From an uncultured Oscillospiraceae bacterium (lineage in GTDB: Bacteria > Bacillota > Clostridia > Oscillospirales > Oscillospiraceae): a stretch of 5,168 bases of DNA. The notes under the pieces were generated by a model that saw nothing but the letters and a program-made list of their open reading frames with translations, was not told the origin of the DNA and did no database searches. Location: contig CANQZF010000130.1 in assembly GCA_947628265.1 (NCBI GenBank), positions 1 to 5,168 of the forward strand. The letters run 5' to 3'. Below, piece by piece: positions 1 to 5,168 of the stretch (position 1 is the stretch's first letter; each line of letters opens with the position of its first letter). Position numbers and translations under genes: made by a program.

Positions 1-81
1 GCCGTGAAGATCGCGCGCCTCGCCCGGGTGGCCCGGGCGGCCATAAAGGAATTTGGGGGTGATCTGGATCTCGGCTTATAG
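1..81 (+). CDS. C-terminal end of an unrecognised protein (5' end outside window)
   Basis: An open frame enters from the left edge and stops at TAG (79-81), giving 26 residues that begin AVKIARLARVARAAIKEFGG and end in DLDLGL. The first 14 codons all end in G or C, which matches the strong third-position GC bias of the proven genes here and favours this frame over the others. The peptide looks like an Ala/Arg-rich amphipathic helix followed by a short acidic tail. It overlaps the next gene's preferred start by 23 bases, so the two are probably co-transcribed. I do not recognise the family. A competing frame (from base 3) stops at TGA 60-62, overlapping the GTG at 59 in a coupling-like GTGA arrangement, but its third-position GC is only about half. 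Confidence 0.45.
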   Translation, partial: AVKIARLARVARAAIKEFGGDLDLGL

Positions 82-406
82 ACGGTATCCCCAGCCCCAG
101 TGGTACTACCGCCAGACCCGATCCCGTCCCGCTCCCCCGCCCCGGCCTCAGCCTGAGCCCCGGGGGGAGGAAAAGAAGGCCGCGCCGCCTCCCCCTCCCC
201 CACCGGAAAATCCGAAGGGCGGGCCGGCCCGCCGGAACGATCTCACGGGGGCGCTGGGGGCGCTGCTGCCGGAGGGGATCGACTCCGGGGACCTCTTTTT
301 GGCGGCGATGCTCCTCTTTCTCTACTCCGAGAGCCATGACGAGGAGTTCCTTATCATTTTGATCGTGGTGGGGCTGTCCATTTTTCATAAGGACAAGGAT
401 AAATGA
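59..406 (+). CDS. Small proline-rich protein with hydrophobic C-terminal half, unknown function
   Basis: This 115-residue protein starts at GTG 59, chosen because AAAGGA (45-50) sits 8 bases upstream. A TTG at 53 would leave only 2 bases and is less likely. Residues 7-21 are rich in Tyr, Arg and Gln (YRRYPQPQWYYRQ). Residues 24-56 form a low-complexity stretch rich in Pro and charged residues, with seven consecutive prolines at 43-49. Residues 61-78 lead into two short hydrophobic runs, 79-89 (LFLAAMLLFLY) and 97-109 (FLIILIVVGLSIF), separated by the acidic SESHDEE. The end is a basic/acidic HKDKDK tail. Each hydrophobic run is short for a full membrane span, so a re-entrant hairpin or peripheral membrane association is possible. 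There is no signal peptide. The layout resembles small uncharacterised Clostridia proteins, but I cannot assign a family or function. The polyproline run would be expected to need EF-P for efficient translation. Confidence 0.75.
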   Translation: MIWISAYRRYPQPQWYYRQTRSRPAPPPRPQPEPRGEEKKAAPPPPPPPENPKGGPARRNDLTGALGALLPEGIDSGDLFLAAMLLFLYSESHDEEFLIILIVVGLSIFHKDKDK

Positions 407-408
407 CA

Positions 409-450
409 GGCAGGGAGGTTTTTAGCCCTCCCTGTCTTCGTTTTCTTTTT
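409..450 (+). terminator. Rho-independent terminator between convergent genes
   Basis: GGCAGGGAGG (409-418) pairs with CCTCCCTGTC (427-436) to make a 10-bp stem containing one G-U pair, with an 8-base loop TTTTTAGC. It is followed by TTCG and then TTTTCTTTTT (441-450). It begins 3 bases after the stop codon of the small protein gene and so suits rightward termination. Read leftward, the tract after the stem is only weakly T-rich (TGTCATTTATCC), so its use as the terminator of the tagO operon is less certain. The loop and right arm overlap the tagO stop codon and last codons. Confidence 0.65.
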
Positions 451-1570
451 CGGCTTCCTCGCTGTGGGGCTCCTTTTCCATGGCGGTGGCCTCCGTTTGG
501 GACTCCTGCTCTTTTTTCTCCAGAACCTTGTCGTCGTGGCTCTTCAAAAGGGCGATGCCGATGATGATGGCCACGCTGAAGGCCAGCACCAGCATCAATG
601 CCTTCATCTCCCCGCTGGTGGCGATGAGCACGGCGGAGAGGCCCAGGACGGCGGAGATGGAGTAGAGCACCGCCACGGCCTGTTTCTGGCTAAGGCCCAT
701 GTCGATGAGCCGGTGGTGCAGGTGCCCCCGGTCCGGGCTCATGGGGTTCTGGCCCTTCAAGAGCCGCCGGATGATGGCAAAGCTGGTGTCGAAAATGGGC
801 AGCGCCAGGGCCAGAAGGGGCACGGCGAAGGAGATGATGGCGTAAAATTTGAATAGCCCGATGACCGATACCGTGGACAAAATATACCCCAGAAGCAGCG
901 CCCCGGTGTCCCCCATGAAGATCTTGGCGGGGTTTAAGTTGTAGGGGATGAAGCCCAGGCACGCCCCCAAAATCGCCGCCAGCAATATGGCGACGTTCAC
1001 CTGCTCCAGCACCAGGGAGATGACCAAAAACGACAAAGAGGAGATGGCCGATACGCCGCACGCGAGGCCGTCCAGGCCGTCAATGAGGTTTATGGAGTTG
1101 GTGATGCCCACGATCCAGAAGATGGTGATGGGGATGGACCAGGCCCCGAAATAGATATACCGGGTGTCGCTCCAGAAGATGGGGTTGGCGATGAACTCAA
1201 AGCGCACCCCGAAAGCCACGGCCACCCCGGCGGCGGCGATCTGCACCGCGAACTTCAAAAGCGCCGGGAGGGGCACGATGTCGTCGATGGCCCCCACGGT
1301 GACAATGATCACGGAGCCTAAGAGGATGCCCTGCACCTGCCGGTCGAGGTCGGCGAACAGCACCACCGCCATGAGAAACCCCAGGAAGATGGCGAGGCCC
1401 CCCTGCCGCGGGATGGGGTGGTCGTGCATACGCCGGTTGTCCTTGGGCACGTCCACGGCGCCCACCCGCACGGCGAAGGAGCGCACCAGGGGCGTCATGG
1501 CGAAGCACACCACGATGGACACCGCCAGGGTAAGGGCGATCGTTAAAAGGTCACTCAATTCTATGTTCAT
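422..1570 (-). CDS. tagO: Undecaprenyl-phosphate N-acetylhexosamine-1-phosphate transferase (TagO/WecA-like, MraY superfamily)
   Basis: This integral membrane enzyme is predicted to transfer GlcNAc-1-phosphate (or a related sugar) from UDP-sugar to undecaprenyl phosphate. That is the first step of wall teichoic acid or other lipid-linked polysaccharide synthesis, on the cytoplasmic face. The 382 residues show the family motifs in order: HDHPIPRQGGLA at about 49-60, the Mg-binding AIDD (Asp96, Asp97), NLIDGLDGLACG at 161-172, the catalytic FMGDTG at 218-223, and RGHLHHRL at 281-288, the HxHH motif. Multiple hydrophobic segments, about ten or eleven, span residues 7-342. The hydrophilic, Glu/Lys-rich tail (344-382) is probably cytoplasmic, disordered and not part of the catalytic fold. 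The ATG start has AAAGGA (1578-1583) 7 bases upstream. It is the last gene of the leftward operon, 24 bases after trpS. It lacks the pentapeptide-substrate context of MraY, and the motifs fit TagO/WecA better. The exact sugar and polymer are not shown by the sequence. Confidence 0.93.
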   Translation of the reverse strand: MNIELSDLLTIALTLAVSIVVCFAMTPLVRSFAVRVGAVDVPKDNRRMHDHPIPRQGGLAIFLGFLMAVVLFADLDRQVQGILLGSVIIVTVGAIDDIVPLPALLKFAVQIAAAGVAVAFGVRFEFIANPIFWSDTRYIYFGAWSIPITIFWIVGITNSINLIDGLDGLACGVSAISSLSFLVISLVLEQVNVAILLAAILGACLGFIPYNLNPAKIFMGDTGALLLGYILSTVSVIGLFKFYAIISFAVPLLALALPIFDTSFAIIRRLLKGQNPMSPDRGHLHHRLIDMGLSQKQAVAVLYSISAVLGLSAVLIATSGEMKALMLVLAFSVAIIIGIALLKSHDDKVLEKKEQESQTEATAMEKEPHSEEAEKENEDREG

Positions 1571-1594
1571 ACGGATTTCCTTTGTTCTCTGCTT

Positions 1595-2608
1595 TTATCG
1601 GGGCAAAAAGCCCACCTTTTTGTAAACTTTCCGGAGGGTCTTTTCGGCTACATAGGAGGCCCGCTCCGCGCCGTTGCGGTAGACGCCCTCCAGATACGCC
1701 TTGTCCTTCAAAAGGCGCTCCGTCTCCTCCCGGATGGGCCGCAGGGTCTCGATGACGGCCTCGCCCACGGCGGGCTTGAAGGCGCCGTAGCCCTGGCCCT
1801 CAAACTCCTTTTCGATCTCGTCATAGCTCTTGCCGGTGACGGCGGCGTAGACGGTCATGAGGTTGGAGACCCCCGGCTTGTGCTCCGGGTCGTAGCGGAC
1901 GCAGTGCTCGGTGTCCGAGTCGGTGACGGCCCTTTTGAATTTGCGGGCGATGTCCTCCGGGGACTCCATGAGGAAGACGCACCCCTCCGGCGCGGACTTG
2001 CTCATCTTCGACTCCGGGGCGGACAGGCCCATGACACGGGCTCCCGCCTTGGGGATGTAGGGCTCCGGCATTTTAAAGACGTCGCCATAGATGCCGTTGA
2101 AGCGCTGGACGATGTTCCGGCAAAGCTCCACGTGCTGCTTCTGGTCCTCCCCCACCGGCACATAGTCGGGCTGATAGAGGAGGATGTCCGCCGCCATGAG
2201 GCAGGGGTAGGTGAAAAGCCCGCCGTTCACGTTCTCCTGGTGCTTTGCGGACTTGTCCTTGAACTGGGTCATGCGGCTAAGCTCCCCGAACATGGTGTAG
2301 CAGTTGAGCACCCAGCCAAGCTCCGCGTGCTGGTGGACGTGGGACTGGATGAAGAGGGTGTTGCGCTCCGGGTCCAGACCACAGGCGATATACTGGGCCA
2401 GCTGCTCCAACGTCCGGCGGCGCAAATCGGCGGGGTTCTGGCGGACGGTGATGGTGTGCATATCCGCCATGAAGTAGAAGCAGTCGTAGTCGTTTGCCCG
2501 CTCCGCCCAGTTCTTGATGGCCCCCAGGTAGTTCCCCAGGTGCAGATCCCCGCTGGGCTGGATGCCGGAGAGCATCACTTTTTTCGGTGTATTTTCCTTG
2601 TTTTCCAT
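1595..2608 (-). CDS. trpS: Tryptophan--tRNA ligase (TrpRS)
   Basis: A cytoplasmic class I aminoacyl-tRNA synthetase that charges tRNA-Trp with tryptophan using ATP. At 337 residues it has the normal length for the bacterial enzyme. The HIGH-type signature is present as PSGDLHLGN (18-26) and the second ATP-binding loop as KMSKS (201-205). MAADILLYQ (138-146) includes Met138 and Asp141, which by alignment from memory correspond to the indole-recognising Met and Asp of Bacillus TrpRS. VGEDQKQHVEL (152-162) is another family block. The ATG start has GAGGAAAG upstream, with GAGG 8 bases away (2617-2620). It lies 20 bases after the aminotransferase gene and 24 before tagO, so it is probably expressed from the promoter at 3865-3893. 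No T-box leader or trp-specific attenuator is visible in front of it, unlike many Firmicutes trpS genes that have their own promoter. It seems complete and intact. Confidence 0.98.
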   Translation of the reverse strand: MENKENTPKKVMLSGIQPSGDLHLGNYLGAIKNWAERANDYDCFYFMADMHTITVRQNPADLRRRTLEQLAQYIACGLDPERNTLFIQSHVHQHAELGWVLNCYTMFGELSRMTQFKDKSAKHQENVNGGLFTYPCLMAADILLYQPDYVPVGEDQKQHVELCRNIVQRFNGIYGDVFKMPEPYIPKAGARVMGLSAPESKMSKSAPEGCVFLMESPEDIARKFKRAVTDSDTEHCVRYDPEHKPGVSNLMTVYAAVTGKSYDEIEKEFEGQGYGAFKPAVGEAVIETLRPIREETERLLKDKAYLEGVYRNGAERASYVAEKTLRKVYKKVGFLPR

Positions 2609-2628
2609 AACGCTTTCCTCGAAACTCT

Positions 2629-3822
2629 TTATTTTGAAAGTCCGTACTCCCCCGCCAGGGCCCGGAAGGCCGGGAGGGATCTTATGATCATATCGTAGCT
2701 CACGCAGTAGGCGATGCGCACATAGCCCGGGCAGTCGAAGCTCCGGCCCGGAACGACCAAAATGTTGTGCTTTTTGGCCCGCTCCACAAACTCCTTATCG
2801 TCCCCCGGCGTCTTCATCCACATATAGAAGGCCCCGTCGGGGTAGACGCATTCAAAGCCGCAGTCCGTAAGGCCCGCGTAGAGGGCCTTTCTATTTTTGT
2901 CGTAGGCCGCCACGTCCGCCTGTTCCTCCAGGCACTCCGCCACCACACGCTGCTGTAAGGAGGGGGCGTTGACAAAGCCCAAAATGCGGTTGGCAATGAC
3001 GGCGGCGTCAAAGATGAGTCCGGCGTCGTCGCACTCCGAGGGGACGACCACGTACCCGATGCGCTCGCCGGGGAGGGACAGGGACTTGGACCAGGAGTAG
3101 CCCACCAGGGTATTTTTGTAAAACTCGGTGAGCCAGGGGACCTCCCTTCCGTCGTAGGCCAGCTCCCGGTAGGGCTCGTCGGAGATGAGGTAGATGCTGG
3201 TGCCGTACTCGGCCTCCTTCTCCTCCAGCACCGCCGCGATGGCGCGGATGGTCTCGGCGGTGTAGATGACGCCCGTGGGGTTATTGGGGTTATTGAGGAT
3301 AAGGGCCTTGGTTTTGGGGGTGATATACTTCCTCAGCGCCTCGGCGTCGGGCTGGAAATGGCCCTTGACGTTTGCGGGAATGGCCTTCAAAACGCCGTCA
3401 AAATTGGAGACGTAGTTGCCGTACTCCAAAAAATACGGGGCAAAGACCAGGACCTCGTCCCCTGGGTTCAAAAGCGTCTTTAAAAGCACGTTGAGACCCC
3501 CGGCGGCGCCCACGGTCATGAGGATGTTGCCCTCATCAAAATTGGTGCCGAAGCGTCGGTTCAGGGACGCGGCCACCTTTGCCCGGACCTCCGGGTAGCC
3601 AGAGTTGGACATATACCCGTGGAGCTCCATGGGGTCCGTCTCCCGCGTCACGCGCAGAATGGACTCCCGGACCTTCTCCGGCGCGGGGATATTGGGGTTT
3701 CCCAGGGAGAAATCGTAGATGTTCTCCCGTCCGTAGAGCGCCGCCAGGCGCGCGCCCTCCTCAAACATCGCCCGGATGGCGCTGCCGCCCTCGGTCATCT
3801 TTATCATCTTCGTTGAGATCAT
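2629..3822 (-). CDS. Pyridoxal-phosphate-dependent aminotransferase, class I/II (aspartate aminotransferase fold)
   Basis: A cytoplasmic PLP enzyme of fold type I, predicted to transaminate an amino acid and a 2-oxo acid; the substrate cannot be read from the sequence. From the ATG at 3822 it has 397 residues, typical of the family. Landmarks are SLGNPNIPAP (39-48), NNPNNPTG (177-184, with Asn181 expected to contact PLP), SDEPYREL (214-221, with Asp215 pairing with the pyridine nitrogen and Tyr218), and SWSKSLSLPGERIGY (243-257), in which Lys246 should form the Schiff base. VRIAYCVS (368-375) supplies Arg369, expected to bind the substrate carboxylate. A GTG at 3837 would add five residues but overlaps the ribosome binding site itself. 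GGAGG (3831-3835) sits 8 bases before the ATG at 3822, so that start is preferred. It is the first gene of the leftward operon with trpS and tagO. Aspartate aminotransferase, another amino acid specificity, or a beta-lyase are all open. Confidence 0.93.
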   Translation of the reverse strand: MISTKMIKMTEGGSAIRAMFEEGARLAALYGRENIYDFSLGNPNIPAPEKVRESILRVTRETDPMELHGYMSNSGYPEVRAKVAASLNRRFGTNFDEGNILMTVGAAGGLNVLLKTLLNPGDEVLVFAPYFLEYGNYVSNFDGVLKAIPANVKGHFQPDAEALRKYITPKTKALILNNPNNPTGVIYTAETIRAIAAVLEEKEAEYGTSIYLISDEPYRELAYDGREVPWLTEFYKNTLVGYSWSKSLSLPGERIGYVVVPSECDDAGLIFDAAVIANRILGFVNAPSLQQRVVAECLEEQADVAAYDKNRKALYAGLTDCGFECVYPDGAFYMWMKTPGDDKEFVERAKKHNILVVPGRSFDCPGYVRIAYCVSYDMIIRSLPAFRALAGEYGLSK

Positions 3823-3830
3823 TTTCCATA

Positions 3831-3835
3831 CCTCC
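3831..3835 (-). promoter_or_regulatory. Ribosome binding site deciding the aminotransferase start
   Basis: On the minus strand GGAGG is followed by TATGGAAA and then ATG (3822-3820). The 8-base spacing is ideal. The upstream in-frame GTG (3837-3835) shares its last base with this site and therefore cannot use it. An ATG in the spacer (3829-3827) is out of frame. Confidence 0.8.
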
Positions 3836-3851
3836 ACAGAGGCGCCCAGCC

Positions 3852-3870
3852 TATAATTTTAAGAATTATA
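3852..3870. repeat. Inverted repeat over the leftward -10 and start site
   Basis: TATAATT (3852-3858) and AATTATA (3864-3870) form perfect 7-base arms around TTAAG. One arm includes the -10 box of the leftward operon and the other lies at the predicted transcription start. A protein binding here would block the promoter. The arms are purely AT, so chance symmetry of a -10-like element is also reasonable. Confidence 0.4.
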
Positions 3871-3893
3871 ACACATCTTTCCCCTTTCTTCAA
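3865..3893 (-). promoter_or_regulatory. Sigma-A promoter for the aminotransferase-trpS-tagO operon
   Basis: On the minus strand there is a -35 box TTGAAG (3893-3888), a 17-base spacer and a perfect -10 box TATAAT (3870-3865), preceded by TGT, an extended -10 element. Transcription would start near 3858, giving a leader of about 36 bases before the ATG at 3822. The match is strong enough to suggest robust constitutive expression, which fits an operon containing trpS. Confidence 0.8.
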
Positions 3894-3914
3894 CCCAAAT
3901 AAGCCCAATCGGCG

Positions 3915-3940
3915 AAAAAAGTCTCCCGGGCCGCCCGGAA
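3915..3940 (-). terminator. Leftward terminator-like hairpin in the divergent intergenic region
   Basis: On the minus strand TTCCGGG (3940-3934) pairs with CCCGGGA (3930-3924) around a CGG loop, a 7-bp stem with one T-G wobble. GAC and then six Ts (3920-3915) follow. This has the form of an intrinsic terminator for transcription moving leftward. It lies upstream of the operon promoter at 3865-3893, so it would stop antisense transcripts arriving from the symporter side rather than regulate the operon. The stem is short and the loop is tight. Confidence 0.35.
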
Positions 3941-3966
3941 AGGCGCGGCAGGGCCCTCTCCCCATG

Positions 3967-3984
3967 TGGATTTTGCGCAATCCA
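3967..3984. repeat. Operator-like inverted repeat with TTGCGCAA core
   Basis: TGGATT (3967-3972) and AATCCA (3979-3984) are perfect 6-base arms around TTGCGC. A second palindrome, TTGCGCAA (3973-3980), overlaps it. A central CG step inside such a core is typical of LacI-family operators. It lies about 70-85 bases upstream of the symporter -35 box, so activator or distal repressor binding are both possible. No regulator gene is in the window. Confidence 0.35.
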
Positions 3985-3992
3985 GTGCCCCC

Positions 3993-4006
3993 TTTTTGTA
4001 CAAAAA
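3993..4006. repeat. Perfect 14-bp palindrome TTTTTGTACAAAAA
   Basis: The site reads identically on both strands over 14 bases and has no spacer. Its centre is about 86 bases upstream of the predicted symporter transcription start. With no loop it is better explained as a dimeric protein-binding site than as an RNA hairpin. Which regulator binds is unknown. Confidence 0.4.
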
Positions 4007-4050
4007 TCCGGGGTATTATTTGTGCATAGCGTCGATTTTTCATCTTTGGC

Positions 4051-4079
4051 TTGCTTATCAAATTCAAATATTGCATAAT
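4051..4079 (+). promoter_or_regulatory. Sigma-A promoter for the MelB-like symporter
   Basis: TTGCTT (4051-4056) is separated by 17 bases from CATAAT (4074-4079), which matches five of six -10 consensus positions. The -35 matches only the first three, so the promoter may need an activator. A start near 4086 leaves about 25 bases of leader, just enough for the ribosome binding site GAGGGGAGAG (4095-4104) before the GTG at 4112. Confidence 0.6.
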
Positions 4080-4111
4080 ATGGGTATCAAAAATGAGGGG
4101 AGAGACTCCTT

Positions 4112-5168
4112 GTGAAGCTGACAAAATTCCAAAAAGCCGCCTACGGTATTGGGGCCGTGGGCAAGGACATGGTGTACGCCCTGTCGGCAAGCTATGTCAT
4201 GTACTACTACCAGGACGTCATGGGCCTGTCCGCCACGTTTGTGGGACTGATCCTCATGATCGCGCGGGTATTTGACGCCCTCAACGACCCGTTCATGGGA
4301 ATTCTCGTGGCCAAGACAAAGACCCGCTGGGGCCGGTTCCGCCCGTGGCTTTTATCCGGGACGGTGCTCAACGCCTTCGCCCTCTACGCCCTCTTCTCCG
4401 CGCCGGATCTGGGGAAAACGGGCCTTATGGTGTTCTTCTCCGTGGTCTACATCCTCTGGGGCGTCACCTACACCATGATGGACATCCCCTACTGGTCCAT
4501 GATCCCCGCCATCACCGACACGCCCCAGGACCGGGAGAACCTGTCCGTCGTGGGCCGCACCTGCGCCGGGGTGGGCTCCGCCCTCATCACCGTGGGGACC
4601 GTCAAGATGGTGGAGCTTCTGGGCGGCGCCAATGAGCGGCAGGGCTTCGGCATCTTCGCCCTCATCGTGGGCGTCATCTTCGTGGTGACGGAGATCGTCT
4701 GCTGCCTCAAGGTGAAGGAGCACGACATCGGCAGGATGGAGACCTCCACCGTCCCCCAGATGTTCAAGGCCCTCTTCCGCAACGACCAGGCCATGATCAC
4801 CGTTCTCGCCATCCTCCTCATAAACGCCGCGCTCTACCTGACCTCCAACCTCGTCATCTACTTCTTCAAGTACGACATCGGCGGGGAGGGGTGGAAGAAC
4901 AGCTACACTCTCTTCACCATGGTGGGCGGGGTGTTCCAGATTTTGGGCATGATGGTGGTCTATCCGCTGCTCCGGAAAAAGTTCGGCAACACCCAGATCT
5001 TCAAGGCGGCCCTGGGCACGGCGATGCTGGGCTACGCCCTCATCCTGGCCGTGTGCTTCGCGGGGCTTGCGGACAATATGGCCCTTATCTGCGTGTGCGG
5101 GGCGCTGGTCTTCGCCGCCATCCGGCGTACCCGTCCCGGCGTCCCCGTCACCATCGGCGGCGTCATTG
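4112..5168 (+). CDS. melB: Sodium/sugar symporter of the GPH family, MelB-like (3' end outside window)
   Basis: A membrane cotransporter of the major facilitator superfamily, predicted to import a galactoside such as melibiose, or a related glycoside, with Na+, Li+ or H+. The first 352 residues are present, so about 100-130 are missing. Starting at GTG 4112, with GAGGGGAGAG upstream, the numbering falls in register with E. coli MelB as I recall it: YGIGAVGKD (Lys18, Asp19), ARVFDALNDP (Arg52, Asp55, Asp59), the cytoplasmic loop TRWGRFRPW (71-79), ILWGVTYTMMDIPYWSMIP (114-132, Asp124 and Trp128) and Arg149. These include the known sugar-binding Asp19 and Asp124 and the cation-site Asp55 and Asp59. 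It is transcribed divergently from the operon on its left and has its own promoter. Exact sugar specificity cannot be settled, since the family also takes lactose, xylosides and glucuronides. From about residue 337 (base 5120) the match to the family is lost; see the findings. Confidence 0.9.
   Translation, partial: MKLTKFQKAAYGIGAVGKDMVYALSASYVMYYYQDVMGLSATFVGLILMIARVFDALNDPFMGILVAKTKTRWGRFRPWLLSGTVLNAFALYALFSAPDLGKTGLMVFFSVVYILWGVTYTMMDIPYWSMIPAITDTPQDRENLSVVGRTCAGVGSALITVGTVKMVELLGGANERQGFGIFALIVGVIFVVTEIVCCLKVKEHDIGRMETSTVPQMFKALFRNDQAMITVLAILLINAALYLTSNLVIYFFKYDIGGEGWKNSYTLFTMVGGVFQILGMMVVYPLLRKKFGNTQIFKAALGTAMLGYALILAVCFAGLADNMALICVCGALVFAAIRRTRPGVPVTIGGVI

Noticed and set aside
371..396. 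Hairpin GTCC/GGAC near the end of the small protein gene
   Set aside because: Only about five pairs with a long loop and inside coding sequence; no T tract follows at the right place.
464..856. Plus-strand open frame antisense to tagO
   Set aside because: It mirrors the tagO coding frame and is rich in His, Gly and Gln, as complement shadows are here. The real motifs are on the other strand.
1880..2698. Long open frame (272 codons) on the plus strand opposite trpS
   Set aside because: It is antisense to an unmistakable trpS. Its His/Val/Leu/Asp-rich composition is what the complement of a GC3-rich gene gives. No motif or ribosome binding site supports it.
3579..3902. Plus-strand open frame rich in Pro, Arg and Ser over the start of the aminotransferase
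   Set aside because: Low-complexity shadow of the aminotransferase gene that also runs over its promoter; no homology signal.
3991..4019. Second possible rightward promoter with TATTAT at 4014-4019
   Set aside because: The -10 is good, but the -35 at 17 bases is CCTTTT and no extended -10 is present. The promoter at 4051-4079 is better placed.
3819..4190. Minus-strand open frame of 123 codons across the divergent intergenic region
   Set aside because: It crosses both promoters and the start of the symporter gene, has no recognisable motif or bias, and the peptide looks random.
1..5168. CRISPR array, tRNA or rRNA gene, insertion sequence or attachment site
   Set aside because: No regularly spaced repeats, cloverleaf, rRNA-like block, transposase or terminal inverted repeats were seen on either strand.

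Overview
The window looks like chromosomal DNA from a high-GC, low-copy-repeat Gram-positive anaerobe, most plausibly a member of the Clostridia such as an Oscillospiraceae-like lineage. This is inferred from strong AGGAGG-type ribosome binding sites, sigma-A style promoters, frequent GTG starts, very high GC at third codon positions, a TagO/WecA-type lipid-carrier sugar-phosphate transferase and a MelB-type sugar symporter. No single gene fixes the species.

Layout from left to right. (1) Bases 1-81 hold the last 26 codons of an unrecognised rightward gene. It overlaps a small rightward gene (59-406) for a 115-residue protein with a proline-rich N-terminal half and a hydrophobic C-terminal half. 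(2) A hairpin with a T-rich tail (409-450) lies between this gene and the convergent leftward genes; its right arm falls inside the last codons of tagO. (3) Three closely spaced leftward genes form an apparent operon read from right to left: a class I/II PLP-dependent aminotransferase (3822-2629), tryptophanyl-tRNA synthetase trpS (2608-1595) and a polyprenyl-phosphate HexNAc-1-phosphate transferase, tagO/wecA-like (1570-422). The gaps are 20 and 24 bases. (4) A 289-base divergent intergenic region (3823-4111) carries a good promoter facing each way, several inverted repeats that could be operators, and a terminator-like hairpin oriented leftward. (5) A rightward GPH-family sodium/sugar symporter (4112 to the window end) matches MelB residue for residue at the key cation and sugar site positions. 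It runs off the edge.

How the genes fit together. The leftward operon is housekeeping in character: amino acid metabolism, tRNA charging and the first step of cell-wall glycopolymer or polysaccharide synthesis. The symporter is an accessory carbohydrate-uptake gene with its own promoter and candidate operators, and probably continues into a sugar-utilisation locus beyond the window. I did not find a convincing new biological system. The points most worth a second look are the abrupt loss of MelB family sequence in the last 50 bases, the palindromes between the divergent promoters, and the small proline-rich protein.
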